DNA from: Nitzschia sp. DOCU1
Taxonomy: Eukaryota > Bacillariophyta > Bacillariophyceae > Bacillariales > Bacillariaceae
DNA: 64,000 nucleotides
Direction of reading: 5' to 3'
Assembly: GCA_951394045.1 (NCBI GenBank)
Contig: OX595991.1
Location: forward strand, 2,604,001 to 2,668,000
The position numbers and the translations under genes were made by a program. Shown one piece after another: positions 41,152-53,500 of the stretch (its first letter is position 1; the number at the start of each line of letters is the position of its first letter). A model generated the notes under the pieces. The model saw only the letters and a list, made by a program, of their open reading frames with translations. It was not told the origin of the DNA and did not search any database.

Positions 41152-41598
41152 GATATTATTTCAATACCAATGGAGAAGACGACGACGATGAAAGTAAGAC
41201 AATGCGAATAGGGACAAGGAATGTGTCACAATACTAGAGCGAGAAGAAGCAAAGTGCCATTCAAAAAATGGAAGATGGAGGATGATGCGGCTGTCGATGA
41301 TGAGTGCCGGCCAGTTGTTCGAGTTATTCGAATCGACATATGCCCACGTTTTATCACTCCTTCGACACGAACCGACGAAGGACAGACTGGAACGCAAAAT
41401 CTCCCACCACCATCGAACCACCCTTCTTTGGATTTTTGGATCGCAAAGCCAAAATGGTTTCTTCAACCCAACGCCCGTGAGACTCTAACACCAAAAAGGT
41501 TTGGGGACATCATCTCTCGACAACAGATTGTCATATTAGTGGCCATATATAGTTCCAGACAGATTTGGTGTATTCATTTCGCTTATTCACTCTTAGAA
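41152..41598. other. Divergent intergenic stretch
   Basis: 447 bp separating the ALG11 and NAF1 starts. An in-frame ATG at 41221 would extend NAF1 by 126 residues into this gap, but the added sequence is not NAF1-like. Confidence 0.4.
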
Positions 41599-43359
41599 AT
41601 GCCTCGTGGTCGATTACGGGATTCTCATCGGCAGGACCACAAGAAACGACACCATGACGACGACGATGATGACGAAGGCCAAGTCGATGATTTGGCGCAT
41701 GCCGCTATGTTTGCCATGATGCCCACTATGACTCCAAATGTTGTTGATTCTGATGTTGGGGAAGGTACCGCTGTGGAGCATGTAACTACAGAAGAAACAG
41801 CAGCACCCGAGAATGACGATATCGAATTGGAAGAAGAATCAATGGGCGACGAAAGCGAGGGCAGTGACGTTGGCGACGATTCTTCGGAGATTGACAAAGG
41901 TGACGACAATGATGATGAGGAATCCGATGTCGATTTGGCAGAAGCTCTTGCGAAAATGGATGCCGAAGAAGATGAAGACGAGGACGAAGACGAAGAAGAT
42001 GGCAATGGCAATGGAAAACCAAAGAAAGAAAAACTCGGCCGACCACCAACGACGGAAAATGAAATGGATGCTTATCGGACTCCCATTCAAGAACTGGAAC
42101 AGCATTTGCAGTTTCAATTATCCGTCAATAATCGTTCCTCTGCATCTTCAGGAGACCAACAAAATCAACGCAAGTTGACGGCGGCCAATTTGCAGCTGGC
42201 AGGTCGGGTCAAGCATTACATGGCATTTGATCGGACCGTGGTGGTAGAATCTTGTTTAGCGTCGTCGTCATCAATGAACAAAGCTCATGGCAACCATCAT
42301 CAGTCGGGCTTTCGGAATGACAATGCTCCCTTGGACGAAGGGAGTCTGTTGGTATTACGACCTCCACCATCTGCTTCTTCCGAACAGGCAAAGGTCAACG
42401 AACAAGAACAAGAACTTCTCATTCCATTGGGTCGAGTCTTTGAAGTTTTCGGGCCCGTCTCACGTCCTTTGTACACGATTCGCCTTCCAACCCATGCAGT
42501 AAAATCAAAAGTGGAGACGGCAGTAGACAAGAAAGAATCCAAAGAAGGCGACGACGGAATGAAAAGTTCAATGTCACCGTCCGAGTCCGCAACGACGACG
42601 ACCGACACGGATAACGAGAAGAACATCAGTTTGGAACACCCTACAGCAGCGACAAACATACCGCCGGTAAAAGTACTAGACCCAGATGGCGACGATCCCT
42701 GGGCTCCCAACGGTACCTATGCAAAGTTGTTGCAGCTGTCATTGGAAGTGTATTACGTTCGGGATGAAGCCAAGCTAATTGATACTGGGCTTGTCATGAA
42801 GGCTAGTCGTAAGGGTTGCGGTAAGTGGGGGGATTGGCCCGTTTCGCATTGGATTGCTAGAATATTTTGGCTGGGCTATTCGACTCACCTTTGCTAAATT
42901 TTGAAAGATGCCTCTAATGTCTATGATGAGGAAGTAATCAATTCCAGTGAAATGTATTACAGTGATGACGAAGAAGAGCGGCAAGCTAAGAATCGACGCA
43001 AAGGGAGAGAATCCAGTCATTCCAGAGGAGGCGTACTCTCCACCCAGTCGCCACAACCATCATGGCAGCAGAACCAAAACTATCAACCACCAGCACTCCC
43101 GTCAGGATTTCATCATGTACCAAACAATAGCGGACGGCAAAACATGGGACCACCACAAAACGTTGCGCCATTGCCGCAAGGGTTCCATTCGGTGCCACCG
43201 CCACCAAGCCAAAGGCCACATCAGTATGGCACAGCTCCAATGGCTGGTAGTCGACCACATCCGTACTCATATTCGGGGCCTGGTAGGTCCGGTGGTGGAG
43301 CGCCACCGCCGCCTCCGCCACACGGAAGTTCAGAACCACCTCCGGCCTACCAATATTGA
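41599..43359 (+). CDS. NAF1: H/ACA RNP assembly factor NAF1
   Basis: Assembly chaperone for H/ACA small nucleolar RNPs, which guide pseudouridylation and build telomerase RNP in some eukaryotes. Exons 41599-42820 and 42908-43359 (557 residues), 87-nt GT-AG intron. The junction restores RKGCDASNVYDEEV, the family hallmark after the Gar1-like domain. A long acidic region (residues ~60-135, DDDDDDEG and EDEDEDEEDG) precedes the Gar1-like core from ~190: LAGRVKHYMAFDRTVVVES and GRVFEVFGPVSRPLYTIRLP. An insertion of about 60 Ser/Thr-rich residues lies before DDPWAPNGTYAKLLQLSLEV. After the splice, YYSDDEEERQAKNRR is conserved. The Pro/Gln-rich tail (QPPALPSGF, PPPSQRPHQYG) resembles other NAF1 proteins. 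The start at MPRGR is my choice; upstream in-frame ATGs exist. Confidence 0.9.
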
Positions 43360-43385
43360 GAGGAAAGCTCAAATCATAAATATCA

Positions 43386-45368
43386 TTATGTCCAGGGTAG
43401 GAAATTAACGTGCAAGATTACACCCAGGAGCATGTAAAGAGCCGTATATACTCTCACAAATAGACGCAAATTTGGGTGTTTGTCTTGCAAATGACAGTAG
43501 GTCAAGAACCAAATAGCGGCTGGTGACGATGAGCAAATCATTCGGGTCGTGATCTGTACATGTGCCACCAGCAAGCCCAGTAGCGTCAATCCAGCCAGAA
43601 TCGCATAGTGACCGAGTAATTTTGGGTTGTGAATCAAATAGTCGTGGGGTGCCAGGGTTGTAGTGCCGAACGACGCTGTGTCTTGTGTCGCACCTACCGC
43701 GTCTGCCAAGGCGTGGAGTGGCCACCCAATCAACACCATGTAGGGTGTCGTGGGCATCTTACCATTACCATAGGCCAAAATGCTTGCTCGTATCCACAAA
43801 ATCACCCCCAGTGTACTTAGGCCTAGGATGGGTGCCGCAAGTAAGAAATTAGGAATCTGCTTGACCTCGAAGTATCGAAACAAGCCCACGTTCCAATGCT
43901 GTCGTTGTGTCCATGCATAGAGGGAAAACGAAGGCGACTCATCTTCACACCAAGCTGGCCGGATGGCCGTATCGGCAGCATCGCAGTGTCTCGAATAGCC
44001 ATGCTGGTCGTGGTATCGTAAAGGTAGAAATATTAACACGATGCCTCCAACCGAAACCAAAATTTTGACGAGAATAAAGCCCACCGTTTGTTGCTTGCGG
44101 ATTCCATCACTCGTGTTCGCCACGCGGCGTGACAACAACAGCTGACTAACATGCCCTAGAACTTGAAACATCAACCAGAGGCAATGGATAGTCCCATTCG
44201 ACCGTGTCCATGAAGCTAAATGCCAGCATATTAGGGCCACACTCAACCACCCCTGGGCAAACGCCACATGCCCAGTCAAAGCTAAGGCACCAAACAGAGA
44301 TTCTGAATAATTGGTAGCAAAAAAGACGCTGGCGGGATTCCAGATGCTATACACAAGACAAGCCGTCGTGGCGATTTGTTGTTTTCGTTCCGTCGAATGT
44401 GTTGCTGGCAGTATCGATATTGTCAGGGAATACAATGATAACGTTGACACCAGCAAACACAGTGTATTGACAAATATTCCCGACAAGACCACCAGGCATT
44501 CAAACGTGGGTGGGAGAAGAAATGTAGGTGCCACTTTCATCCATCGAAGCGCCAGCATGCGCACAAGCGATGGAAAGAGCGGGAAAAAGGCATGTGCCTG
44601 TTCCGAATCTGCAAAATTACAGCTGGCGGCGTCACCCTGTAGGCAGCTCAGTGGCGGACCTCGAAGAGTCGGAAATGCTGCAAGGTGCAAAAATCGGGCC
44701 GCATCCCACTTGGTCAAGGGTGACAAGATGAATTTCCAGGCCTGTGTCGGCAATAATTGAAACGATGATGCGGTAGACTTGACACCGTCTTTGCTGAATG
44801 TGATCAATGGCAACCAACAATGTTCCGAACGACAAAAATGGAATAATTCCTCATGCTGCTTGGAAGCAGCATAATCCTCCAGCCGCAAATCAAAACGCAA
44901 GACATCGTCCCCTGGATTATGATCTGGAATCCAGAAATCGGATGTTGACATACATAAAAGATACACCAGCCGAAACAACACAATCGTCGTCACCAACTCC
45001 CGTCGTGAAGGCGTTCTGGCGGACGTCACTAGTGGATCGATGATCGTTCTCCCTAATCGCTGGGGCAAGGATCCTTCCATTACTTCTTTCCTTCTCCTTT
45101 TTGTTGTTGAAATGCCTTTCTCTCGGTGCGCCGATCCAACAAATTTCACAACATTCGTGTGACCGAAGCAAGCCGTTGCAAGAATGAGAGGGTAATCTTC
45201 GTGTGGAACGATTTGAGAAGCATGAATGAGATCTTTGATGCGGCTGTAGCTAAGTTTGCGAACCCTGGAGGCAGGCCATGCGCTCATTTCTGTTTTGGCG
45301 GGAAAACAATAAATTTCGAATCCGAGTCTGCCAATTTTCGTCATACTGCATGCACGTGTTTGCGACAT
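43386..45368 (-). CDS. PIGV: GPI mannosyltransferase 2 (PIG-V)
   Basis: Adds the second mannose, from dolichol-phosphate-mannose, to the GPI-anchor core in the ER lumen. A 660-residue, single-exon, multi-pass protein. Residues 220-227 read KWDAARFL and 255-266 SEQAHAFFPLFP, the luminal catalytic-loop motifs of PIG-V. YSIWNPASVFFATNYSESLF and the TRSNG motif are further family signatures. About ten hydrophobic segments follow, ending VYTALYMLLGVILHVNFLPWT. The ORF starts at ATG 45368, but the first 96 residues are polar and poorly typical; Met97 (45080) is a plausible real start that leaves a normal N-terminal membrane segment (ELVTTIVLFRLVYLL). Ends 26 bp from NAF1, convergent. Confidence 0.88.
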   Translation of the reverse strand: MSQTRACSMTKIGRLGFEIYCFPAKTEMSAWPASRVRKLSYSRIKDLIHASQIVPHEDYPLILATACFGHTNVVKFVGSAHREKGISTTKRRRKEVMEGSLPQRLGRTIIDPLVTSARTPSRRELVTTIVLFRLVYLLCMSTSDFWIPDHNPGDDVLRFDLRLEDYAASKQHEELFHFCRSEHCWLPLITFSKDGVKSTASSFQLLPTQAWKFILSPLTKWDAARFLHLAAFPTLRGPPLSCLQGDAASCNFADSEQAHAFFPLFPSLVRMLALRWMKVAPTFLLPPTFECLVVLSGIFVNTLCLLVSTLSLYSLTISILPATHSTERKQQIATTACLVYSIWNPASVFFATNYSESLFGALALTGHVAFAQGWLSVALICWHLASWTRSNGTIHCLWLMFQVLGHVSQLLLSRRVANTSDGIRKQQTVGFILVKILVSVGGIVLIFLPLRYHDQHGYSRHCDAADTAIRPAWCEDESPSFSLYAWTQRQHWNVGLFRYFEVKQIPNFLLAAPILGLSTLGVILWIRASILAYGNGKMPTTPYMVLIGWPLHALADAVGATQDTASFGTTTLAPHDYLIHNPKLLGHYAILAGLTLLGLLVAHVQITTRMICSSSPAAIWFLTYCHLQDKHPNLRLFVRVYTALYMLLGVILHVNFLPWT

Positions 45369-45802
45369 TTATAAACCTATAATAATGCGTTGAAACGGTT
45401 TAAGTCTTCTACCTGGTAGATTAGAGCTTAAAGGCTATATATCGAACATTTGACATCGGCACGATGCACGCGCGCAAAAGACGGAATGGTCACGTTGTAT
45501 GTGTGTCGCTGTAGCGATAAGCCACGAGACCCCATGTGCCGCTCCGGCCAGCCCACATCCAAGGTCTGGCGATATCGATAAACTATGTATTTGAAGATAT
45601 TTTACATATGGACCGTTGGTGTGATTCCAACGTCTCCACCCTTCCTCTAATTATGGCCCATGTATGGACTGCATTGGTTCGTGCTATTTCGCTCGAATTT
45701 TTTGTGTGCGCCACAAACCATCGCCACTTTGAATAATTTGCAGATTACCTTCGTCGGTATCAGTTCCATTTCTCTGATTAACCCCACTCTTTGGCAACAA
45801 CC
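45369..45802. other. Divergent intergenic stretch
   Basis: 434 bp between PIG-V and the Asn/Cys-rich membrane protein. No clear element was recognised; it probably holds both promoters. Confidence 0.4.
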
Positions 45803-47182
45803 ATGATGTTCAAGTCTGCTGTTATCGCTTCTCTCGTGGCTTCTGCTGCCGCTTTCATCCCCCATGATGGCATCAATGCCGATTCTGAGGCCGGACAACG
45901 CCTCATGAGCAAGGCTCGTGCTCTCGAACAGAATGGCGACAACACCTGGTTGTCGGGTTACAAGATCAAGTACCTTGGATGCTCCTCCTTGGTCCAGGTC
46001 AACGGGAACGAAGGTGGTAACAACAACAAAAACAACAACAACGGACAGTCCTTGTTGTACACCCAGAACTTGGTCAAGTTCGGTCTTTGCAAGTCCGAAA
46101 CCACTTGCTCCAGCTGTGGAAGCGGCGTGGCCCAGTATGTGGTCCCCATGAACGACTTTGTGGATGCTTGGACCGAAGCCAAGATGAACGAGCAACAATA
46201 TGCTTGTGAGATGGTTCGCGAGAACTGTTACTGTGACGACGCCAACGACGACAATGCCTGCGAATACCAGTGCTACGTGAATGCCGGCTTGGAAGACTGC
46301 GTTCAGTACGAAGGACAGGACAATTTTGATGTCCAGCGATTCATGGAGTGTGGACGTACGTTTCGTCTTGGCTTTTCTGATTGTGGCAACTTGCGGCTTT
46401 GTGTTTCTCACCTTGTTCGTTCTCCTTTGCTCTCCCTACGTTTGCTCACTCCACAGAGATGGAAGGCGCCAATGGCAACAACAACAATAATAACAACAAC
46501 AACTACCAGTACAGCAGCTCCAGCAGCAGCGGTATCGACATGTACCGTACCTACTACACGGGACTTCACTGCGCCAGCAACGGATGGACGATCAACACTG
46601 CTGTCTTCATGGATTCTGGTTGCACGACCAAGGCCAAGACTGGTACCTACGAGGCGTTCAACTATGGTGCCACCCTTCCCTACGAGTCCAAGACTTTGGT
46701 TGACCCTTCGGAGTGCATGTCTTGTTTGAAGGTTGATGAAAACGCCAACAACAACAATAACAACAACAACAACAGTAAGTAGTTGTCGCCCCAGCAATTT
46801 TATCGTCTTGTCGCTTCAGGTTCTCACATTTCTTCCTTCCTCAGACAACAACCAAAACGTCGAAATCTCGGAAATGTGCCAAGAGAACTACCAAATTGCT
46901 GCCAAGTGCGAGACCAACTTGGACGTCGGCTCCCAGTACTTCTACCCTGATACCAGTGGCTGCGACTACATCAAGAATATCCTTCCCAAGCTTACCCGTG
47001 CCTCTGGCTCTGTCACCAAGTCGTCGTCTTCTTCGGCCGGAGGAGGTGGTGCCTCTGTTGCATTTGCGATCATCTTCTTCTTGACTTCCTGTGTTTTGGG
47101 AGCCTACTCGTTCTTCCTCTACCGAAAGATCCACCGCGCGAAGGTCAACCTTGCTCAATCCGAGGGCATGACCATGGCATAA
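45803..47182 (+). CDS. Asn/Cys-rich type I membrane protein, silicanin-like layout
   Basis: Exons 45803-46355, 46457-46774 and 46845-47182 give 402 residues. The GT-AG introns are 101 and 70 nt. A signal peptide (~1-17, ending ASAAA before Phe18) is followed by KARALEQ, in which R39-A40-L41 is an RXL motif. Three poly-Asn runs interrupt a luminal region with many Cys (TTCSSC, NCYCDD, CEYQC, ECMSC, MCQENY). A Ser/Gly linker leads to one membrane span (~AFAIIFFLTSCVLGAYSFFLY) and a basic cytosolic tail. Signal peptide, RXL, Asn-rich region, Cys cluster and one C-terminal span match the described plan of the diatom silica-vesicle protein silicanin-1 (426 residues). I cannot confirm homology by sequence from memory. 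The SAAAF junction also resembles plastid pre-sequences, but the Cys-rich lumen and C-terminal span favour the secretory route. Confidence 0.75.
46021..46044 (+). repeat. AAC/AAN codon repeat, first poly-Asn run
   Basis: Short AAC-AAA triplet repeat inside exon 1 encoding a run of Asn broken by one Lys. The same codon pattern recurs near 46474-46503 and 46744-46774. Confidence 0.7.
46744..46774 (+). repeat. AAC codon repeat cut by intron 2
   Basis: An AAC-rich run ends at the exon 2 border (AAC A, then GT). It continues as AC AAC AAC at the start of exon 3 (46845), so the intron sits inside one poly-Asn tract. Confidence 0.75.
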
Positions 47183-48004
47183 GCGTGTTTGCCACACACT
47201 CTCTCTTTGTACTAGAATGAAAACGCCTTGTTTGAGTATGGGACACTTGAGAGCGCGAGCACTGACCGCCGCCACGACTAGGATATATACGTTTGTATAC
47301 ATTTGTTGCAGTAAAATAAATAGTAAATCACAAGACTGAAGATCACACAAAACAACCATTGTACCGCTTCCTAACCTTACAGGGATCGTTCGAAATGTCT
47401 TGTTTCACAGTCCGTCCCCATCTAGGGGGCTGCTGTCAATAATGGCACTTGGTTCCAAGAACAGATCCATAGCTAGTGCTTGTTGCCGAGAGAGCTCCAA
47501 AACCTGGAAGTGGCCATGCCGAGCTCCAAGTCTGTATTGTCTTGACAAGCTGCGGTACGTAGCTAAGTCCTAAATTGACTGTTCGAGCCGCACATCATCA
47601 AAATACCTTACCCCCACTAGCTAGTAGGTCTTGCCACCATGTCGCCGTTACGCTCAAGTCGAATACTGGTAGATCCGACTATGATATCTCCTGGTAGTAG
47701 AAGCCGCCGAGAGAGGGCGATGCGGCAGTTTGAGTCCGGTTGGTCGCATTGGCGGGAGACGGTTGGACGGGCGAAGCTACTACGTAGTAACATCACGAGA
47801 GAGGGCAAACGTGAAAACGGCTCGTGTGCTGCCAACGCAATCTGGATAAGGCAGGTCCCACCACGATGAACCATGGACTTTTGCGGTGCCATAACCGGTT
47901 TTTCCTTTCTCCGTGTTCCCCCCCCCACAACCGCCTTCGCAAAGGGACCGACTCGCGTAGTAAGCAACGGAGCATTATCTTGGTGATTTCGAGGTCAAAG
48001 AATC
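47183..48004. other. Intergenic stretch
   Basis: 822 bp between two plus-strand genes. No gene-like frame; a C10 run is near 47922. It probably contains the CSN3 promoter. Confidence 0.45.
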
Positions 48005-49633
48005 ATGGAGGGAGCAGGTGCCGATCAAGATGCTGCCGCCGGCTCGGCGGGAGATGTGGTCCCCGCTGCCTTTTTGCGTGATCCATTGGCGTACTTGACG
48101 GAAATTGCGGCGAAACCTCCATCACCTCAGTCTTTGGGACAGCTAGGAGGTTCCGTGGCAAAGTGGTTTTCGGGCAAAAGCCCAGAGGACGACGATGCTG
48201 CTCTCACAATAACTGTAGCTCCCGTGGCGGCTGCGTATTTACAAGCTGCCGCGGTTCACCTTCCAGAAACAGCATCGCAACCCGCATCTCTAAACGCCCA
48301 CCTAGAAGCTGTCACGACCAAGAATCAATACGAAATTGTCACTGTATGTTATTCCTTGCTTGCCTGGTGTTGATATCATTCTGTCGTTGGACGCGCGTCT
48401 CATCCTTTTTGCTCGTCTCGGCCATTTTCATTGTTTGTGCAGGCTGTCGGAGTTTGCGCTACGCTTTGCAAAAGCCGACGTGCCGCTATTAGTAGTTCCG
48501 GAATCTTGCCGACTTTGGCAAACTTATTGCTGAACAATCAGACACAAAATGTCAATCAATTGTCGCTCATTGGAGTCGAGTTTCTTCAGTGTGCTCTGTT
48601 GGCGGAACAATATCGATACGCGGCGCGATTGGTGGCAGGAACATGGCCGAGACCCGACTCGACGGTCAATGTCAAACTCGTTCTTCGATATTACTATCTA
48701 CGAGGGATGATTCATATAGGATGCAACGACTTTGTCATGGCCCGCCGGTGCTTTTGGACATGCTTGAGTGTCCCGGCAGATGTCTGCTGCAAAATTGCGG
48801 TGGAGGCGTGGAAGAAGCTAGTACTCGTCCAATGCATCACGAATGATGGGAGTGATCCAGACGCGAACAAGACAAGTCTTCCCTTGTCCATGCCCACATG
48901 CATGGGTAGACTGCTGAGCTCGTCCAAGGAAGCCTCCACTACTGGATCGGCGGCAGCGAGTAGTGGTACAAGCGGGACAAAACGGCCACAGCCATCCACC
49001 GGCTTCGGCTTTTTTCAACAACAAGCTCCTGCTGCTGCTTCTGCTACTACCAGTAGAGGAGGATCCTCTTCCAACAAAAAGTCACAGCAAACCATTGATT
49101 CGGAATCGACGGCTTGTTATATGGATGTTGCCGATGCCTTTTACAAACGTGACATGTTCAAACTCGATTCTCTTATTGCCAAGCACTCGTTTACCCTTGA
49201 GAGCGACGGGAATACCGGCCTAGTACAGCAATGTCACACACAACTCATCCACAACCAAGTACGCCATTTATCGAGAATGTATTCGGTTGTTTCCGTTACA
49301 AAGGCCGCGAGTGTGCTCGGTATTATTGCCAATGGTAGTGAAACAGCCACTACTAGCCAACAAGTGGCCGCTTTGTTGCTTCAATCAGGAGTTACCTGCG
49401 AGATTCAAGACGATGGTATGATTGTCTTTCACGAGGATGATGCTACTTCTTCGTCGCAGTCTCTGGTAGATTTGCACGAGTGGATGAGCTTGTTGGAAAA
49501 GATCCAACGGTTGGATGTTGGCATCATGACGAGTCCACGGTATCTAAGCTTGATGAGAAAGGAAGCTGCATCTGGCGATTCCAAGCCAGCAGCTCCCGGG
49601 GTCGGTGGGCCTCGTGGAGTAGATGAAGTTTAG
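48005..49633 (+). CDS. CSN3: COP9 signalosome subunit 3
   Basis: PCI-domain subunit of the COP9 signalosome, which removes NEDD8 from cullin-RING ubiquitin ligases. Exons 48005-48343 and 48443-49633 (509 residues) are joined over a 99-nt GT-AG intron, phase 0, restoring KNQYEIVTAVGVCATLC. The helical-repeat core includes RYYYLRGMIHIGCNDFVMAR and CKIAVEAWKKLVLVQCIT, characteristic of CSN3. A low-complexity Ser/Thr/Gln insertion (residues ~265-320) precedes the C-terminal PCI half with FYKRDMFKLDSLIAKHS, RMYSVVSVTKAASVLGIIAN and CEIQDDGMIVFHED. The Pro/Gly-rich end is variable. CSN3 is the least conserved subunit, so another PCI protein is possible but less likely. Confidence 0.85.
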
Positions 49634-50520
49634 TAGATGACTATCATAATAGTGCAGAAGAAGAAGAGGTTGCTAGGAGCAAAAATCAGTCCTACTACAA
49701 GTGGTAATCCTGGCGAAAAGATAATACTAGGTAGTAGAGGTGGTACAGTGAAACTTCCTAGCAAGATTGTCTTCCTGTGAAAACGCGTCTCTACTAGAGA
49801 GTTGGTCGCGGTAGTGAAAGATATCGTAGTCGAGTAAGTCAGGATGACTTTCGGTCCGTCGGTCGCCCTTCGGTGACTATAGACGACTCAATCGACCACT
49901 GCCGTTTAGAAAGATTGGAGTTTAGAGTGTTTGCTCTCGTGTTATTTTTATTTTTCCGAATTTCATTGCGATATTTTATTTGGTATCGTAGAATAGGAGA
50001 GATCCTATTTTTAATTTTCCCTGTCTGAACCGTTGAAGGCTCCGCCGACGGCAGCCAACGCCGCCGGCCGCGCTCTATCTTGCTCTGGTGGACAACGATA
50101 AAGGCAGTGGAGGATCCTTGAATCGAATCGGCGGGCGGTAGACTCCGGGGGTTGCAAGGAGGCATTTCCTCTGCAGCTATCTTTGTTGTCCTTAGTCTGT
50201 AGCTGCAGACCTCGAGGGGCACCCTTTCCTGCGGTCCTATCAAAAGTCTTACCAGGCTATCGCATCTTCTTGTTATTAGTCATTGAAAGCTGAAAGCGAA
50301 GGCGGGGCGTGGCGTGGTATCAGAGATTTCGTCATTGATCTTTGGGTCCACGGTTTCAAGCGATCGTTCTCAAGTTAACACGCATTCTCCCCCCGGACGA
50401 CGGCGTTTTTGGATTCGCCGTTACTTTCACGTTGTTGGGGATCCAAGTTCCAAAACCAAAAGCCATTTAATTCTCTAGAGCAGGTTGCGCAATCAGCCCT
50501 GCCTTTGGATTACTCTCAAG
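49634..50520. other. Intergenic stretch
   Basis: 887 bp upstream of the BEACH gene. No coding frame or recognisable RNA gene was seen; it presumably holds the promoter. Confidence 0.45.
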
Positions 50521-53500
50521 ATGATTCGCAACTGGTTGATGGGATCCAAAAATTTGGATGAGGAGACCAAAGATGAGTCGACATCGTCCGCACGAAATTC
50601 AGCACCGTCACAAGCAGATGCCTCTACCGGGTAAGTCGTGATATTTAAATTATGATACTGGTCTTATTTCCCCTGCTTTTACCATTCTCACTTTTCCTCG
50701 CACCTTGCTTTCTCGCTTCCAATAGCCGTGGTGCTGCAACCACTTCGTACAGTGGAGCCTTAGACGCCTTTTCATCTCTGACACGCCGTGGTATGATGGG
50801 ATCGGCAGACGCCGAGATTGAACGGAAAGTTAGTTTGGCGGCTCGCAATCTCTGTTATGGAGTGCAGCGAATTGTTATGGCAGCCAAGGGCAAATCGGGG
50901 GTAGAGTGGAAGGCCGAACTATTAACTTTGTTAGGTGGGTCCGACGACGAGAACCCGAAGGATCATTGCGATATGGATATCTTGCTGGTAGCCCCCAAGT
51001 CGGACAAGTTCATTATGAGATGCCTTGAAAACGAGCTGCCGCCCAATATGATTCATTGCTTGCGGTTGCTCCGAGTCCTGGAGCTGCAACATGCGACCCA
51101 GAAACAACAAGAAAATGAAGCAAAGGGCAAGGCTCATCGGACCATCAAGCCAATGTCCAGCCGGGCAACAGCCAAGGTTAGCCAACTTCTTTGTACTCTC
51201 TGTACGGATCCCACGGTCGGGGAACAGCTGCGGCCACATTTGTTTGGGTTGCTGGCTCTTTCAGGGGCATCCTATCCAGCTTCTGGAGTACACGTAGCCA
51301 AAGCTGCCTCGCAGGTCATTATTTCCTTTGCCGAGCATTGTCTGTCACAAAGCCTGGTGTGGTTCCTACACGATCGCAAGATGATCATTCATATGACGGA
51401 CGACATTAAGGAACTTATTGGCTTAACTGCCAACAATGCCAACGCTCACAACAACACTTTGAGTCTGTATGGTGCTGAAGCGGAAGAGCATGGCTTATGG
51501 GCGATTTCTTTATCGACAGTCGTTCATTTGGTGGTCAATTCGTGTCGTCATAATTGCCGAGAGCTAATGAAAGATTTTGAAGCCGCAAAAGGCAATCATG
51601 TGCTCATGGGAGCCATTTTGGAATCCAAATCAGGCCACGGAAAGAAACTGATAGAGCTGATACCCCTTTTGGCAATGTGCAAAGTCTCAGATGAACAAGA
51701 TGACAAGGATGAAATTACAGCCATGGTGGATCCGGACACTCACAAATTGGCGGCAAACCCAGCGGCGTTCAACCTCATGGTGGAGCTCATGTACCAGTCG
51801 ATTCCTCTTTTGCAATTTTACGTAAAGGAACATGGTCAGAGACCTGAAATCACGGATGAAAACTCCATACGCGAGCTCGCCGAATATTCGCTGAAAGTCG
51901 CTTCACAAGTGCGATTTGCAAAGTCTGAAGCTGATGCAAGTGAAGCCACACCGGCTGCACCTGTTGGCTTTGACATTGCTACCGATTTATTATTGGCTTG
52001 CCTGAACTTGTATTCGGAGCACTCCATGAACTACGATATGGTAGAAGCGCGGACACGAATTCTGACGGTCTACGTTTTGGCATTTCCGACATTTAAAGAC
52101 GAGAATCTCAAAGTGCTCATCATGAAAACGCTTGAATTCGTTGTCACTGGTATGACAGGCTCAAACGCGATGCAACCATTCAGTACTTTGAGCGAAATCT
52201 TTGTTGCTATTTGCAAGGCGCTTTTGAAATCGGGCAATATTGACAACGGAGGCAACCCAGAACGAGAGGAGCTCGCGTTTCAGGGGTTGTTTGCCGATAC
52301 CGACTTGATCAACGAATCATTAGAGAAGCTATTCCAGTTCGACAGTCGAGTAGGCCCTGCGATAATCAGATCCGGGGCTATCACACGTATTGTTGATGAC
52401 GTTTCCAAGTTGGTCCTCGAAGAATTGTTTGATAAGAAGGAGGATTGGAGGAAGACATTTGAAGACGATGGCGAGATCTTCATTGAACCGCCGACGTCAA
52501 CTCCTCTGGATAGCGTTTGTGCAGCGGTGTGCCGTGTGTTGGCTCTCATTATGGGTCAACAATCCCGAGCCAATGTAACGTTGCTAGCTCCCCCGCCCGA
52601 CGGTGACCAGCCCAGTGATATCCACTATCTCCTGGATACATCGGTCAAGGAGCTCGGCGACGAGTCTGCCACGGCCGCTTTTGGTGTATTTCAGAGAATT
52701 ATGTCCTCAAGAGAAACTCTCAGCTTCCTGCGAGGTGATATGGAATTCTGCCTTGGCCTGATAGATTACTTTGCCAAAATCATGAGTCGGCTTTGCGGCG
52801 TCCCTGAAGTGGCGCAGAAATTTGCCTCCAGGAAGTCATTGAACCGAAGTGCGGTCGATGACATCAAGTTCCGGCCAAAAGGCCCCTTCAACAAAGTGTA
52901 TCTACAGCGTGTCATTGGACTCTTCAACATGCTCAAGAACGTTTTGGAAGTCAGTAGCTTGGCGAAAGAAGCCTTTCGGCTTTCTCGTGGATTCGAGACT
53001 ATGACCCGAGTCGTTTTGTCACTTGGTGGCCTGGCGGTTCAAGAAAATGGAGATGATACTGAAAATAGGGAGAACCTGCTCGGTCTTTTCGAAACTATGC
53101 TTGCACTTGTGGACGCTGGAATCGGATTCAACTCTCGTGAACCCGTTGATGTCACGGACTTTGATCCTTACGGGAGATTGCCCGTTGTGCTTCCTGCCGA
53201 CACCCTAGTCGATCCAATCTCGACGCAACACTCGCCGCCAAAAGCCGCAGCACAAAATCTTTACTATCTACGGCTGAAGTCTTTCTATTTAGACTTCGCC
53301 GTTGCCATGAGCCAAACAAAAATTCTAGAACGAGCAGATAGCGCTCTTCCAGTTCTGGAACTTGCCATGTCGCACATGGACCCGTCGTTCAGTTTGGCAA
53401 GGGTAGAGACGGACAAGGGCGGATCAAAGGTGCAGCTTATGCGCAACCCGGATGCCGCACGTCTTGTCTTAGGGCTGGTCCTTTTCCTACCAACTGACAA

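Noticed and set aside
41221..41598. 126-residue N-terminal extension of NAF1
   Set aside because: It is open in frame but polar and unlike NAF1; MPRGR at 41599 followed by the acidic region is a better start.
41625..42011. 128-codon poly-Ser minus-strand frame
   Set aside because: Reverse image of the GAN/GAA-rich acidic region of NAF1.
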